From contig JAEUJZ010000049.1 of assembly GCA_016794505.1 (NCBI GenBank), forward strand, positions 250,136 through 314,135: 64,000 bases of DNA, in the 5' to 3' direction. Made by a program: the position numbers and the translations under genes. A model generated the notes under the pieces. The model was not told the origin of the DNA. It was given only the letters and a program-made list of their open reading frames with translations, and did not search any database. Below, piece after piece: positions 53,513 through 62,496 of this stretch. The stretch's first letter is position 1. Every line of letters starts with the position of its first letter. This DNA is from Myxococcales bacterium. Its GTDB lineage: Bacteria > Myxococcota_A > Polyangia > Palsa-1104 > JAEUJZ01.

Positions 53513-53714
53513 GAGGCTGTTGGCCTAATCGCTGCGCTGTCGGTCCTCACGGCCCCGAGGCCGTTCCGGTCCTCCGCCTTGTGCTTTGGCCTACTCGCTG
53601 ACTTTTTCTAGCGCGCGTTCGGTCGGGCCGAGCGGGGCGACAAGCACCTGGGCCGCGACAGGGTTGGTGGTGCGTTTGACGATCGGCTCCGCGGACCCGA
53701 GGCGGCTGCGATGC
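53513..53714. other. Convergent intergenic region with perfect hairpin
   Basis: About 200 bp between two converging genes. A hairpin ACGGCC-CCGA-GGCCGT lies at 53549-53564 but has no T-run after it. The motif TTGGCCTA(A/C)TCGCTG occurs twice, near 53520 and 53586. I see no gene. Confidence 0.4.
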
Positions 53715-54224
53715 CTAGAAGCGGAAACGGAGATGGCAGCTTGTGCAGCCGTCGAGCACGACGCCAAGCTGCTTGGTTGTGCCGGGCAGATCATTGGCCT
53801 TGGATGCACGCAGCAGCTTCACGAGCTCGGCGTGAAAGGCTTCGTCCTGTTTCACAAAGTCGGCCAGCGCGTCGCCGTTTTTCGGTGGCCGGTACGTGCC
53901 TGCCTCCACGGCTTTTTCCGTCATCAGCCGGGCGCCATGCACCTTGCCGATGCTGGCCGGAATGATGCTCAGCGTGTTGTTGGCAACGGCAGTGACCCAG
54001 TCGCGGGTCGCCTCGTGCAGGATCCGCATCTCGCTCTGCACGGGATTGACGGCTTGCTCGGGCGCGACCGGCTTGTCTGCAGCCTTGTTCGCCTTTGCCA
54101 AAGGCGGCTCTGCCCAGGCGATGGCGGATGCTTCGTGGGCCGGCTTCCAGGCGCCGAGCGGCAGCACAGAGGCAGCGAAGCTCAAAGACAGCGTGAAGGC
54201 TAGGGACCGCAGGCTGGGTTTCAT
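53715..54224 (-). CDS. Cytochrome c'-like (class II cytochrome c) protein
   Basis: Periplasmic haem protein, 169 aa. The signal peptide is followed by a four-helix-bundle-like region, and the CTSCH haem motif lies at the very C-terminus (Cys160, Cys163, His164), as in class II cytochrome c'. The usual residues flanking the haem iron cannot be verified. GAGGAG lies upstream of the ATG. Confidence 0.82.
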   Translation of the reverse strand: MKPSLRSLAFTLSLSFAASVLPLGAWKPAHEASAIAWAEPPLAKANKAADKPVAPEQAVNPVQSEMRILHEATRDWVTAVANNTLSIIPASIGKVHGARLMTEKAVEAGTYRPPKNGDALADFVKQDEAFHAELVKLLRASKANDLPGTTKQLGVVLDGCTSCHLRFRF

Positions 54225-54590
54225 GGGCAGACTCCTCGTCGGTGGTTCGCAGGGACGATGCGTCCCGAGCGCTCTAGGCGCTTCGTTGCTTACCACCGCG
54301 ACCGCCTGAAACACAAAGATCCGCAGGACGGAAGGATCGGGCGCGCTGGCGTCGGTTGCGTGCCGCTGGGCGGCTGCCAGCATCTGCCGGATGTTTCCTC
54401 GACGGTTGCATCCGCCAGTATGCGCATCGCTGGCAGATATCCCCTTGACCCTCGTATGCCGCTGCGGTACGCAGTGGCTCTTCTGCCGACAGGGAGTTCT
54501 CTTTTGAAACAGGGTTCTCCTTTGAAATATTCTTGATGTGATCTGCCCGCGTAGACAACGCGTTATCATCAAAAAAACGAGGTAAGTAAA
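54225..54590. promoter_or_regulatory. Long intergenic region with promoter of the Ig-repeat gene
   Basis: 366 bp between divergent genes. Most of it is GC-rich with no open frame that looks real. The last ~110 bp become AT-rich. A sigma70-like promoter can be read there: TTGAAA at 54504-54509, 18 nt, TATTCT at 54528-54533. A CGCGT-AGACA-ACGCG hairpin sits at 54548-54562, before the ribosome binding site GAGGT at 54579. Confidence 0.5.
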
Positions 54591-57194
54591 GTGAATAAAG
54601 ATATAAAGATGCCGTTGCTGATTGGTAATCATGTAAATGATACAATCACCCCAAAAGACGAAAATAATAAAAATGTAGCGCTCGATGGATTGCGAAAGAT
54701 AACCGGGTCGATCAGCGGCGCTCGTACATGGTGCGCTTCTTTTTTGATGGTGTTTGTGTGTCTATTTTTGGCAAGCTGTGGCGGCGAAGACAGAAGCAAT
54801 GTTCCATTGGTTTCAATTACCATTACGCCAAAAATTCCGCTGCTGACTGTGGGGGCGACGCAACAGCTTACGGCGACGGGAACGTACGAGGATCAGTCGA
54901 CCCGTGATCTGACGTCCATGGTTCGTTGGTCGACGATGGACAGCGCTGTGGTCAGCGTGAGCGACGGTGGCTTGGCCACAGCACTGGCTGAAGGGATGAC
55001 CAAGGTCGCCGCCTCGTTGGATGAGATCACTGGCAAGACCACGATTACGGTTACGCCGGCAACCCTGGTATCGATCGAGATCACGCCTGTTAATTCGATG
55101 CTCATCAAAGGAAAGACCCAGGCCTTTGTGGCGACTGGGACTTATTCCAACAAAACCACCAAGGACGTGTCCTCTCTGGTCAAGTGGGTGTCTGCAACCG
55201 CGAGCACTGCGACCATTGATAATCAGGGTGTAGCCACGGGACTCGCCCTGGGGACTACAACCATTTCGGCGAGCTATGGTGGGCAATCCGCAAAAACCAC
55301 GCTGACGGTCGTGGCGGCGCCGCTGGTGTCTATCGTGGTTACTCCCGCAAATCCATCGATTAGCAAAGGCACGACGCAGCAGTTTGTCGCGATGGGGGCA
55401 TTTGCCGATATGACGATGCGGGACATCAGCACACTGGTCACGTGGTCTTCCATGGATATGGCCATAGCGACCATCAGCGCGCAGGGCCTGGCCACTGGGG
55501 TCGGCGTCGGCAGCAGCACCATCTCGGCGTCGCTGATGGGCCAGACGGGCACGACCCTGCTTTCGGTCACGATGGCCAGCCTGACCTCTGTCGCGATCAC
55601 CCCGGCCAATCCTTCCGTCGCCAAGACCACGACGCAGCAGCTTACGGCAACGGGGACCTATTCGGATGGCTCGACGCAGAACCTGACCGCCATGGCCACG
55701 TGGGCCTCGTCGGATACGACGGTCGCGACGATCAGCAATGCCATGGGCACGCAGGGCCTGGCGACGGGGATTGCGATCGGCAACACCACCATCTCGGCCT
55801 CGGTCTCGGGCAAGACGGCCATGACTGTGCTCAGCGTCACGATGGCCCCTCTGAACGCCATCGCCGTCGCGCCCGCAAGCCCGTCCATCGTCAAAGGCAC
55901 GACGCAGCAGTTCACGGCCACCGGAACGTTTGCCGACGGCAGTACGCAGGACATCACGAGCACGGTCATCTGGGCCTCGTCGGATACGGCGGTCGCGGGC
56001 ATCAGCAACGCCATGGGCACGCGGGGCTTGAGCAGCGGACTTGGAGTCGGCACCGCCACCATCTCGGCGTCGCTGATGGGCAAGATGGGCACGGCCACGC
56101 TGACGGTCACCATGGCCACGCTGACTGCAATTGCGGTCACTCCGGCAAGCCCAGCCATCTTCAAGGACATCAGCGAGCAGTTCACGGCGACGGGAACCTA
56201 TTCGGATGGCTCGACGCAGAACTTGACCACCCTGGTCACGTGGGCCTCGTCGGATGCGCTGGTCGCGACGATCAGCAATGCCATGGGCTCGCAGGGGCTG
56301 GCGACGGCGATCGGGGCAGGCAGCGCCAGCATCACCGCCTCGCTCGGCGGCAAGAGCGGCAGCGCGACGTTGACGGTGAAGTCGGCCACACTGATGTCGA
56401 TCGCGATCTCGCCCATGGCCCCCTCGATCGTCACCGGCAGCACGCAGGCGTTTACCGCCACGGGCATGTATTCAGATGGCTCGACGCTGGACCTGACGGG
56501 CCTTTCCTCGTGGTCGTCCTCGGCGGTCGCCGTGGCCACGATCAGCAATGCGGCGGGCACGCAGGGCCTGGCTACCTCGGTTGGAGCCGGCAGCACGACG
56601 ATCACGGCCACCTTTGGCGGCACATCGGGCAGCACGACCTTGACGGTCATGGCGCCTGTGCTGGTGTCCATCACCGTCTCGCCTGGTGCGCCGTCGATTA
56701 CGCTAGGCAGCGCGCAGCAGTTCACTGCCACGGGCCATTATTCCGACGGCATGACGCAGAGCCTGACCACTCTGGTTACCTGGTCGTCTTCGGTGACGTC
56801 GGTCGCGACCATCAGCAATAGCCCTGGCACGCAGGGGCGGGCCGTTGGCGGAGGGATCGGCACAACCACGATTACGGCTTCGATTGCCGGCAAGACCGAC
56901 AGCGCCACCCTGACCGTCAAAGCGCCGACGCTGGTGTCCATCAGCGTCTCACCAAGCTTTGAATCGGTCAGCAGGGGAGCCTCCAAGCAGTTTTCCGCCA
57001 TCGCCACGTTTTCAGACGGCTCGATGCAGAACGTAACGACCATGGTCTCGTGGTCTTCGTCCAGCACGGCGGTCGCGACCGTCAGCAACAGCGCCGGCTC
57101 GCAGGGGCGGGCGACGGGCGTCGGGACCGGAACCGCCACGATCACCGCCAGCGGCGGCGGCCGAAGCGGATACGCCACGCTGAACGTCTTCTGA
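54591..57194 (+). CDS. Lipoprotein with nine tandem bacterial Ig-like (BIG2) domains
   Basis: An 867 aa lipoprotein (LFLASC near residue 64). After it come nine ~88-residue domains of the BIG2 type, each opening (S/A)I.(V/I)(T/S)P and containing TGTYSDGSTQ(D/N)(L/I)T, then W.SSD..VATISN..G.QGLATG and G..TITAS.GG...TLTV. Such arrays serve adhesion or spacing at the cell surface. The repeats are near-identical at the DNA level, making copy-number change likely. The N-terminal ~60 codons are AT-rich. GTG start with the GAGGT site 7 nt ahead. Confidence 0.88.
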   Translation: MNKDIKMPLLIGNHVNDTITPKDENNKNVALDGLRKITGSISGARTWCASFLMVFVCLFLASCGGEDRSNVPLVSITITPKIPLLTVGATQQLTATGTYEDQSTRDLTSMVRWSTMDSAVVSVSDGGLATALAEGMTKVAASLDEITGKTTITVTPATLVSIEITPVNSMLIKGKTQAFVATGTYSNKTTKDVSSLVKWVSATASTATIDNQGVATGLALGTTTISASYGGQSAKTTLTVVAAPLVSIVVTPANPSISKGTTQQFVAMGAFADMTMRDISTLVTWSSMDMAIATISAQGLATGVGVGSSTISASLMGQTGTTLLSVTMASLTSVAITPANPSVAKTTTQQLTATGTYSDGSTQNLTAMATWASSDTTVATISNAMGTQGLATGIAIGNTTISASVSGKTAMTVLSVTMAPLNAIAVAPASPSIVKGTTQQFTATGTFADGSTQDITSTVIWASSDTAVAGISNAMGTRGLSSGLGVGTATISASLMGKMGTATLTVTMATLTAIAVTPASPAIFKDISEQFTATGTYSDGSTQNLTTLVTWASSDALVATISNAMGSQGLATAIGAGSASITASLGGKSGSATLTVKSATLMSIAISPMAPSIVTGSTQAFTATGMYSDGSTLDLTGLSSWSSSAVAVATISNAAGTQGLATSVGAGSTTITATFGGTSGSTTLTVMAPVLVSITVSPGAPSITLGSAQQFTATGHYSDGMTQSLTTLVTWSSSVTSVATISNSPGTQGRAVGGGIGTTTITASIAGKTDSATLTVKAPTLVSISVSPSFESVSRGASKQFSAIATFSDGSMQNVTTMVSWSSSSTAVATVSNSAGSQGRATGVGTGTATITASGGGRSGYATLNVF
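54821..57191 (+). repeat. Nine tandem ~265 bp units encoding Ig-like domains
   Basis: Repeated DNA within the BIG2 gene, with blocks such as TTCGGATGGCTCGACGCAGA and ATCAGCAATGCCATGGGC recurring. The middle units (about 55600-56600) are the most alike. Homologous exchange or assembly error is likely here. Confidence 0.75.
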
Positions 57195-57314
57195 TCGCCC
57201 CCACCAGTCGTCGAGACGCCCCCCACATGCAAGGCAGAGGAACAGAGCGGCCTTGCGGTCACCGGTAGCGATCCCGACACGCGCCGAGGCGAAACGGGGT
57301 CGTGATCGGGGTGA

Positions 57315-58505
57315 CTAGAAGCAGCAGGCGACGCTGCGCGTGGTGCTGCAGTTGCTGCTGCTGACGCCTCCGCTTGGCGTCACATACGTGCCTTGATAGC
57401 TAGAGCTGCTCGTCGACCACGAGTCGCACGTTCCGCTGTAATAGACATAGCGCCCGCTGGCGGGCATGCCGGTGTTCCAGCGCTCGCTGGTGCCGCGGCT
57501 TAAGCTGGGATCGAGCCAGGCTCCGTTCGACGGGACCGTCTGTGTCGCGTTGGCGCGGATGTACTCGGTGGCGTGGCAGAGGTGCGCGCCAGAAAAGGCG
57601 CTGGCGCAGCGCGCGTGCATGGCTGGTCGCCCTCCGGCGCTGCCTGCGGTGGTGGTGGCAAAGCCGGCAAAGCGCGTCTTGCTTGGGGTGTTGCAGCAAG
57701 CGAGCACGCGTGAGGTGCCACAGTGGCCGCTTGAGATGCCGCCCTGCACCGTCACGTAGGTGCCTTGATAGCTGGTGCTGCTCGTCGACCACGAGTCGCA
57801 GGTGCCGCTGTACATCACATAGCGACCGCTGCCGGCCATGCCGTTGTTAAAGGCCTCCGATTCGGTGTCCGACACGCTGGCATCGAGCCAGGCACCGCTG
57901 CCCGGCACCGTTGTGCCTGAGTTCGACTGGATGTACTCGGCCGCATGGCACAGGTGGGCGCCCGCGAAGGCAGCGGCACAGGCGGCATGCGCCGCGACGC
58001 GACCGCCCGCGATGGCGCCGGTATAGGACGCTGCAGTAAAGCCTGCGAACTGCCCAAGGTCTTCGATGTGCGCGCCCGAGCCCGGCGGACCCATCGGTCC
58101 CTGAGGCCCCGGATCGCCTTTGGGTCCTTGCGTTCCTGGATCGCCCTTGGAACCTGGGGCGCCCGGATCACCTTTGGGTCCTTGCGTTCCTGGATCGCCC
58201 TTGGATCCTGGGGCGCCCGGATCACCTTTGGGTCCTTGTGTTCCCGGATCGCCTTTGGGTCCTTGCGTTCCCGGATCGCCTTTGGCTCCGGGCAGGCCGG
58301 TATCGCCCTTGGGGCCTACGGGTCCGACGGGTCCGACGGGTCCGACGGGTCCTAGGGGGCCTGGCTCGCCTTTGGGTCCTTGTTCCCCCTTGGGTCCTGG
58401 CGCTCCCGTCCCAGGGCTTCCGGGGTCTTGCGGGGGCGGCGTGTTGCACGCAGAAAACGCAGGGGCAGCGGACACAAGACACAGCACAAACAGCGATCGG
58501 CGCAT
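57315..58505 (-). CDS. Collagen-like lipoprotein with duplicated Cys-rich domain
   Basis: A 396 aa lipoprotein (FSAC lipobox). Residues ~34-145 form some 36 uninterrupted Gly-X-Y triplets, including four GPV and repeated KGDPGTQGP units. After this stalk come two copies of a ~118-residue Cys-rich domain: each opens FAGF and contains [36 protein letters not shown] and ends CC. The pair is likely displayed at the tip of the trimeric stalk. AAGGAG lies upstream. I do not know a named family for the tip domain. Confidence 0.85.
   Translation of the reverse strand: MRRSLFVLCLVSAAPAFSACNTPPPQDPGSPGTGAPGPKGEQGPKGEPGPLGPVGPVGPVGPVGPKGDTGLPGAKGDPGTQGPKGDPGTQGPKGDPGAPGSKGDPGTQGPKGDPGAPGSKGDPGTQGPKGDPGPQGPMGPPGSGAHIEDLGQFAGFTAASYTGAIAGGRVAAHAACAAAFAGAHLCHAAEYIQSNSGTTVPGSGAWLDASVSDTESEAFNNGMAGSGRYVMYSGTCDSWSTSSTSYQGTYVTVQGGISSGHCGTSRVLACCNTPSKTRFAGFATTTAGSAGGRPAMHARCASAFSGAHLCHATEYIRANATQTVPSNGAWLDPSLSRGTSERWNTGMPASGRYVYYSGTCDSWSTSSSSYQGTYVTPSGGVSSSNCSTTRSVACCF
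58084..58345 (-). repeat. 54-bp tandem repeats in the collagen-like stalk
   Basis: Codons for the 18-residue unit [18 protein letters not shown] occur in tandem, followed by a 9-bp repeat of GPV codons. Slippage of this array would alter stalk length. Confidence 0.8.
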
Positions 58506-58557
58506 CGGGTCGTCTCCTTGATCCGATGCGGAACATAGTGAGGCAGCCCGACGGGCG

Positions 58558-59037
58558 TCAACGGTCGGCTGTCAGAGCAGGCGGGGGCGGGGGCGGGGGC
58601 TGATCGAGGCGCGCCACGATCTCGGCGCGATCCCCGATGTGTTGCAGCAGGCGAGCGTACAGCGCGTCGCGCTGGCTGAACGTAAACGCAAAGCCGGCTC
58701 GGGGCGGCAGAAGCAGGTTGCGGCCGGGATCACCGCAGTCAAGATACAGCGCCTGCTCGCTGGGATCGTGCAGCACGCGCGTCACCGCCGACCACGGGAC
58801 AGAAAAGCGCGACACGCCAGCTACCTCGACGGAATAGCCGTGATCGTCGAGCACAAGCTGCGGCTGCTTGCGACGGGACCACTGGTGCAAGGCCAGCAGC
58901 AGAAGCGCTGACAGAGCCGCCGAGACCCGCAGCCAGACCGGTGTCGGAAGCACGCACAAAATCAACGCGCAGAAAAGAGCGAGCGGCAGAAGGTGGCGAT
59001 GGGCTGGAAGAAGCGCGAAGCGCTGCGGTGGGAGCAA
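58558..59037 (-). CDS. Small membrane protein with PH-like domain
   Basis: A 159 aa protein with two hydrophobic segments near the N-terminus ([16 protein letters not shown] and [14 protein letters not shown]), then a beta-rich cytoplasmic domain. [15 protein letters not shown] with strands either side is like the bPH/YcxB fold. A run of seven or more Pro ends it. The start is uncertain: the only early codon is TTG 59037, 30 nt after the PEGA gene's stop, with no good site. Confidence 0.55.
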   Translation of the reverse strand: MLPPQRFALLPAHRHLLPLALFCALILCVLPTPVWLRVSAALSALLLLALHQWSRRKQPQLVLDDHGYSVEVAGVSRFSVPWSAVTRVLHDPSEQALYLDCGDPGRNLLLPPRAGFAFTFSQRDALYARLLQHIGDRAEIVARLDQPPPPPPPALTADR

Positions 59038-59067
59038 AGCCGGAAGAGGAGCGGGCCAGAGCGTGGA

Positions 59068-61347
59068 CTAGAACTTCAGCGACAGACCGGCCCGACCGTA
59101 GATCGGGATCTCGGTCACCGGGAAGATGCGGTTGAACTTGTCGGTGAACATCTGGCGGTCGCCCTGAAGCGGTGCGCCCTCGACGAGCAGCCACACGTTC
59201 ATGTTCGGGGACAGGGCCACTTCGACGATGGCGCGCAGCATGCCGCGGACGCCGTTGAAGCGCTCAAGAATGCCGGTGCCGCCGACTTGGTACGCGGGGT
59301 TCTTGGGGTCATAGCGCACCGGGCCGAGCATGGTCTGGCCGGGGACGTAGCCGATGGAGTCGTAGATGGGGTTGTTCGGCATCGTGCCACCCGGCGGGAT
59401 GCCATCGGAACCCACGCGGCCCACGCAGCGGTCCCCCGTGTGCTCAGCGGCCTTGAGGTAGTCACCCAGCGCCTCGATGCCAGCGGCGCCGTCGCGGTTG
59501 TAGATGTTGCGGATATCGCCGACGTTGGGGCAGTTCTGATCGCTGTAGACCTGCAGGTAGGTCTCGGCGGTCAGCTTGACCATGCTGCCAGCGAGCACGG
59601 TGATGGGCAGGCCAAGCTCCCACTGCACGCTGTTGCGTTGGCGCGGACCGCCGCCACCGCCGACGTAGGTGCGCAGGCCGATGGCGAAGGGATCGATGCG
59701 CATGGCCTGGAAGCGGATCGAGCCGCCGATTTCGAAGTGATAGAAGGTCGTGCGCAGCTCGGCACCGACGTCGAGACCTAGCTCGCGGATGCCGGGCAGG
59801 TTGCCTTTCTTAAACACACCAACGTTCATGCGGCCAGTCAGGAAGTAGGCATAGCCAGCGCCGACATCGGCCGTGAAGTGACCGAGCGGAATGGTGACCG
59901 CCGAGAACGAAGACAGGCCCTTCTGCAGCGCTAGCTTGTCGACCTGCGGTGGCGGCGTCGGGCGAAGGATGACGCTGACGTTTTCCTGGTCACCGGCCTT
60001 GAGCAGCACCTTCTGCGTGGTCGGCTCGTACTTGTCTTTCGTGATCTCGATGACGTGCTCGCCCGCCGGGACGTTTTCCCGCGTGAGCGGCGTCTGTCCG
60101 ATCAGGTTCTTGTCCATCAGCACCAGTGCGCCCGGAGGCTGCGAGGCGATGAACAGCTTGCCGACGTTGCGCAGCTCAAACTCGACGACCTCGGTGGTGC
60201 CGGGGCGCAGGTTGATCTCGCGCTTGGTGGTGCCGTAGCCGTCCTTGGCTACCGAGATGACGACGTGGCCCGCTGCTACCTCGACGCCCTGGTCGGACAG
60301 GATGGCGGACTCGTCGAACATGCGGCCATTGATGAAGTAGTTCGCGCCGGGCATCGGCGTCAGCATGATGACGCGCACGAAGCCAACGCCGCGCGACTCA
60401 GCCGATCCGACGAGGTCGACTTTTTCGATGAGCGGCTTGCCCGCTTCGATGATGACGACGCGAGTTACCGTCGAGAAGCCCTTGGCCGTCACGCTGACCG
60501 AGTGCTGCCCGGCGGGCAGGCTGATCGGCTGGCCAATCTTGCCCTTGGTTGTGCCGTCGATCGTGACCTCGGCTTCGTTGGCCTGTGAAAGGACAATCAG
60601 CGAGCCGGGAGCCGGAGGCGGGGGCAGCGTCTGCGCCTGCACCTTGACCTGCTGGTTGGCACTGACGCGCACCGTCTGACGCCAGGTCGGCGCGCCCGCT
60701 TCGTTGCGGCGGACCTCGACGATGTGCTCGCCTTCGCCCAGCTCGACCATGGCCGGGGCCTTGCCGCGCGGCTGGCCGTCGATGAACACGTCGGCATCCG
60801 CGGCATCGGCAGCGACGATCAGCGTGCCGTTTCGGGCCTCGGCCACCATCTGCACCCAGATCGGCTTGGTCTCGCCGGCTTTGAGCTCGACGTTTTCGGT
60901 GTAGACCTTGGCACCGGGCTTCTTGATCTCGACCAAGTGGCGACCGGCGGGCACGTCGATCATCAAGGGCACTTGTCCCGCCATCTGCCCGTCGACGTAG
61001 ATCTCGGCCCCGCGGGCGATATCGTTCGTCGTCGGGAACTTCACGTCGAGTCGCCCCGGCGCCTTTTCCATATTGAAGGCAAGCTTCTGCGCCGCGGTGA
61101 TCGTGACGACCTGCTCGATGGGCTTGTGGCCCTCAAGCTCCAGTCGAATGCGGTGCTGACCCTTGTTGATGCGAACCTTGAAGTTCGGTCCAGTCTGTCC
61201 CTGCACAGCCCCGTCGACATAGACGATGGCACCGGGAGGGACCGACTCAATGGTGATGCGCGGCGCGACCTGGGCCAAGGCTGTGGCCCCCCCAAACAAC
61301 GCGAGCATCAGGAACAGGGCAAGAAAGCGAAAGATCCGTGCGGGCAT
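59068..61347 (-). CDS. Six-PEGA-repeat protein with C-terminal barrel-like region
   Basis: A 759 aa secreted protein (signal ending TALAQ). Six PEGA repeats of ~70 residues span about 28-470, each with the pattern (A/E)(I/V)YVDG...G..P..(I/V)(D/N)(V/I).AG.H.(I/V)E(I/V). The final ~270 residues are beta-rich with aromatic-ended strands and finish in GLSLKF, like an outer-membrane barrel. PEGA proteins are surface proteins seen mainly in myxobacteria and relatives. The function is unknown. Confidence 0.82.
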   Translation of the reverse strand: MPARIFRFLALFLMLALFGGATALAQVAPRITIESVPPGAIVYVDGAVQGQTGPNFKVRINKGQHRIRLELEGHKPIEQVVTITAAQKLAFNMEKAPGRLDVKFPTTNDIARGAEIYVDGQMAGQVPLMIDVPAGRHLVEIKKPGAKVYTENVELKAGETKPIWVQMVAEARNGTLIVAADAADADVFIDGQPRGKAPAMVELGEGEHIVEVRRNEAGAPTWRQTVRVSANQQVKVQAQTLPPPPAPGSLIVLSQANEAEVTIDGTTKGKIGQPISLPAGQHSVSVTAKGFSTVTRVVIIEAGKPLIEKVDLVGSAESRGVGFVRVIMLTPMPGANYFINGRMFDESAILSDQGVEVAAGHVVISVAKDGYGTTKREINLRPGTTEVVEFELRNVGKLFIASQPPGALVLMDKNLIGQTPLTRENVPAGEHVIEITKDKYEPTTQKVLLKAGDQENVSVILRPTPPPQVDKLALQKGLSSFSAVTIPLGHFTADVGAGYAYFLTGRMNVGVFKKGNLPGIRELGLDVGAELRTTFYHFEIGGSIRFQAMRIDPFAIGLRTYVGGGGGPRQRNSVQWELGLPITVLAGSMVKLTAETYLQVYSDQNCPNVGDIRNIYNRDGAAGIEALGDYLKAAEHTGDRCVGRVGSDGIPPGGTMPNNPIYDSIGYVPGQTMLGPVRYDPKNPAYQVGGTGILERFNGVRGMLRAIVEVALSPNMNVWLLVEGAPLQGDRQMFTDKFNRIFPVTEIPIYGRAGLSLKF

Positions 61348-61382
61348 GCGGCCATTTCATCAAAACTCGGCGCTCAGTTCAA

Positions 61383-62447
61383 TCACGTTGTTGCGGGGCC
61401 ACCCGACGTAGGGGCTGGGCTGTGGCAGCCAAGGGTCTGCAGAAGGACGCGCAGGCGGGCAGCGAAGGTGTGGTCGCGGTGGGCTCGCAGCCGTCCGGCT
61501 TCGGCGATGCGCGCTCGCTCTTCGGGATGTGCCAAGTAATAGCGCACCTTGTCCAGAAGATCGGCGCGGCCCGCGAACGTCGCCACCTCGCGTCCGGGTT
61601 CAAAGTAGCGGGCCAGGGCAGGGCGGTCGTCGGTGAGCTGGAATGCGCCGAGCGCGGCAAGCTCGAACGTGCGCTTGTTCACGTCGTGGATACCGGCATA
61701 GTGATTCGTGTTGAGCGCGATCTTGGCGACGAGCATGGCGCGGCACTTTTCATCGCCGACGATCTGCCGGCCGGCCCAGTGCTGTTTGACCGGATGGTGC
61801 AGCCAGCTAGGTGGGCGCGGGCCCCACAGCTTTAGGCGCAGGCCACTGTGCAGAAGCGGCTCTAGCAGCCGGGCGCGATATGGATAGTACGTGCCATAGG
61901 TCGCGACATCGGCGGCATAGCGAGCCTGATCTTCGGCGCTGACCGACAGCGGTCGCTGAATCTCGGGATCGCAGCACTGCGGCAGGTGGTGGATGGAATC
62001 CAGACCAAACGCCGTGCGCAGACGGTCGACCATGAAGGGATCTTGAAAGAACAGCGCATCCCACGGCGCCAAGAGGAAGGTGCCGCGGCCAAAGCTGGTG
62101 AACGCGTCGGGAAACCAACCGACGCAGCGCACGCCACGACTGCGCAGGGTCTCGATGGTCTGCGGCAAGACCCAGGTCAGCTGGATCACCAGCACCAGGT
62201 CGGCAGCGAAGCGTTCGCAGGCCGAGATCAGGTGCTGCTGCGCGAAATAGTACGGCTCACGCACGGTGCTCAGCAGCACGAATTCGGCGATGCGCGCCGC
62301 CATGGGATTGCGTCGCAGCGCGCCGGGCAAGCCCATGTGCTGACGCAGATCGCAGATCTCGGCCGTATGACCGAGCACACGCAGGCCGCGTACGCAGCCC
62401 ATCTCCGAGCTGTCTATGGCGCTCGGCCCGACGACAAGGACTCGCAT
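61383..62447 (-). CDS. CgeB-like glycosyltransferase
   Basis: A 354 aa protein of the CgeB/DUF3880 group, with a GT-B C-terminal half. Recognisable features are RVLVVGPSAIDSSEMG at the first strand, the WFPDAF loop, HLPQCCDPEI and the NTNHYAGIHDVNKRTFELAA stretch with an EP(G)REV motif, the last typical of the family. A role in decorating an envelope polysaccharide or spore coat is inferred; the adjoining rml genes support this. Confidence 0.82.
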   Translation of the reverse strand: MRVLVVGPSAIDSSEMGCVRGLRVLGHTAEICDLRQHMGLPGALRRNPMAARIAEFVLLSTVREPYYFAQQHLISACERFAADLVLVIQLTWVLPQTIETLRSRGVRCVGWFPDAFTSFGRGTFLLAPWDALFFQDPFMVDRLRTAFGLDSIHHLPQCCDPEIQRPLSVSAEDQARYAADVATYGTYYPYRARLLEPLLHSGLRLKLWGPRPPSWLHHPVKQHWAGRQIVGDEKCRAMLVAKIALNTNHYAGIHDVNKRTFELAALGAFQLTDDRPALARYFEPGREVATFAGRADLLDKVRYYLAHPEERARIAEAGRLRAHRDHTFAARLRVLLQTLGCHSPAPTSGGPATT

Positions 62448-62455
62448 GTACGACG

Positions 62456-62461
62456 AGGATA
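62456..62461 (-). promoter_or_regulatory. Putative -10 (TATCCT) of a leaderless promoter
   Basis: On the minus strand TATCCT ends 8 nt before the ATG at 62447. No ribosome binding site. Confidence 0.4.
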
Positions 62462-62496
62462 GGGCAGGGCAGCGCGGCGTGCGCGGGAAAACGCAG

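Noticed and set aside
53549..53564. Hairpin considered as a Rho-independent terminator
   Set aside because: The stem is perfect but no T-run follows on either strand; noted only within the intergenic entry.
55442..56821. 459-codon plus-strand frame in the Ig-repeat gene
   Set aside because: Out-of-frame reading of the same repeats; it is Gly/His/Asp rich because of them.
58084..58345. Tandem repeats considered as a CRISPR array
   Set aside because: They encode Gly-X-Y triplets in frame, have no spacers and no cas genes nearby.
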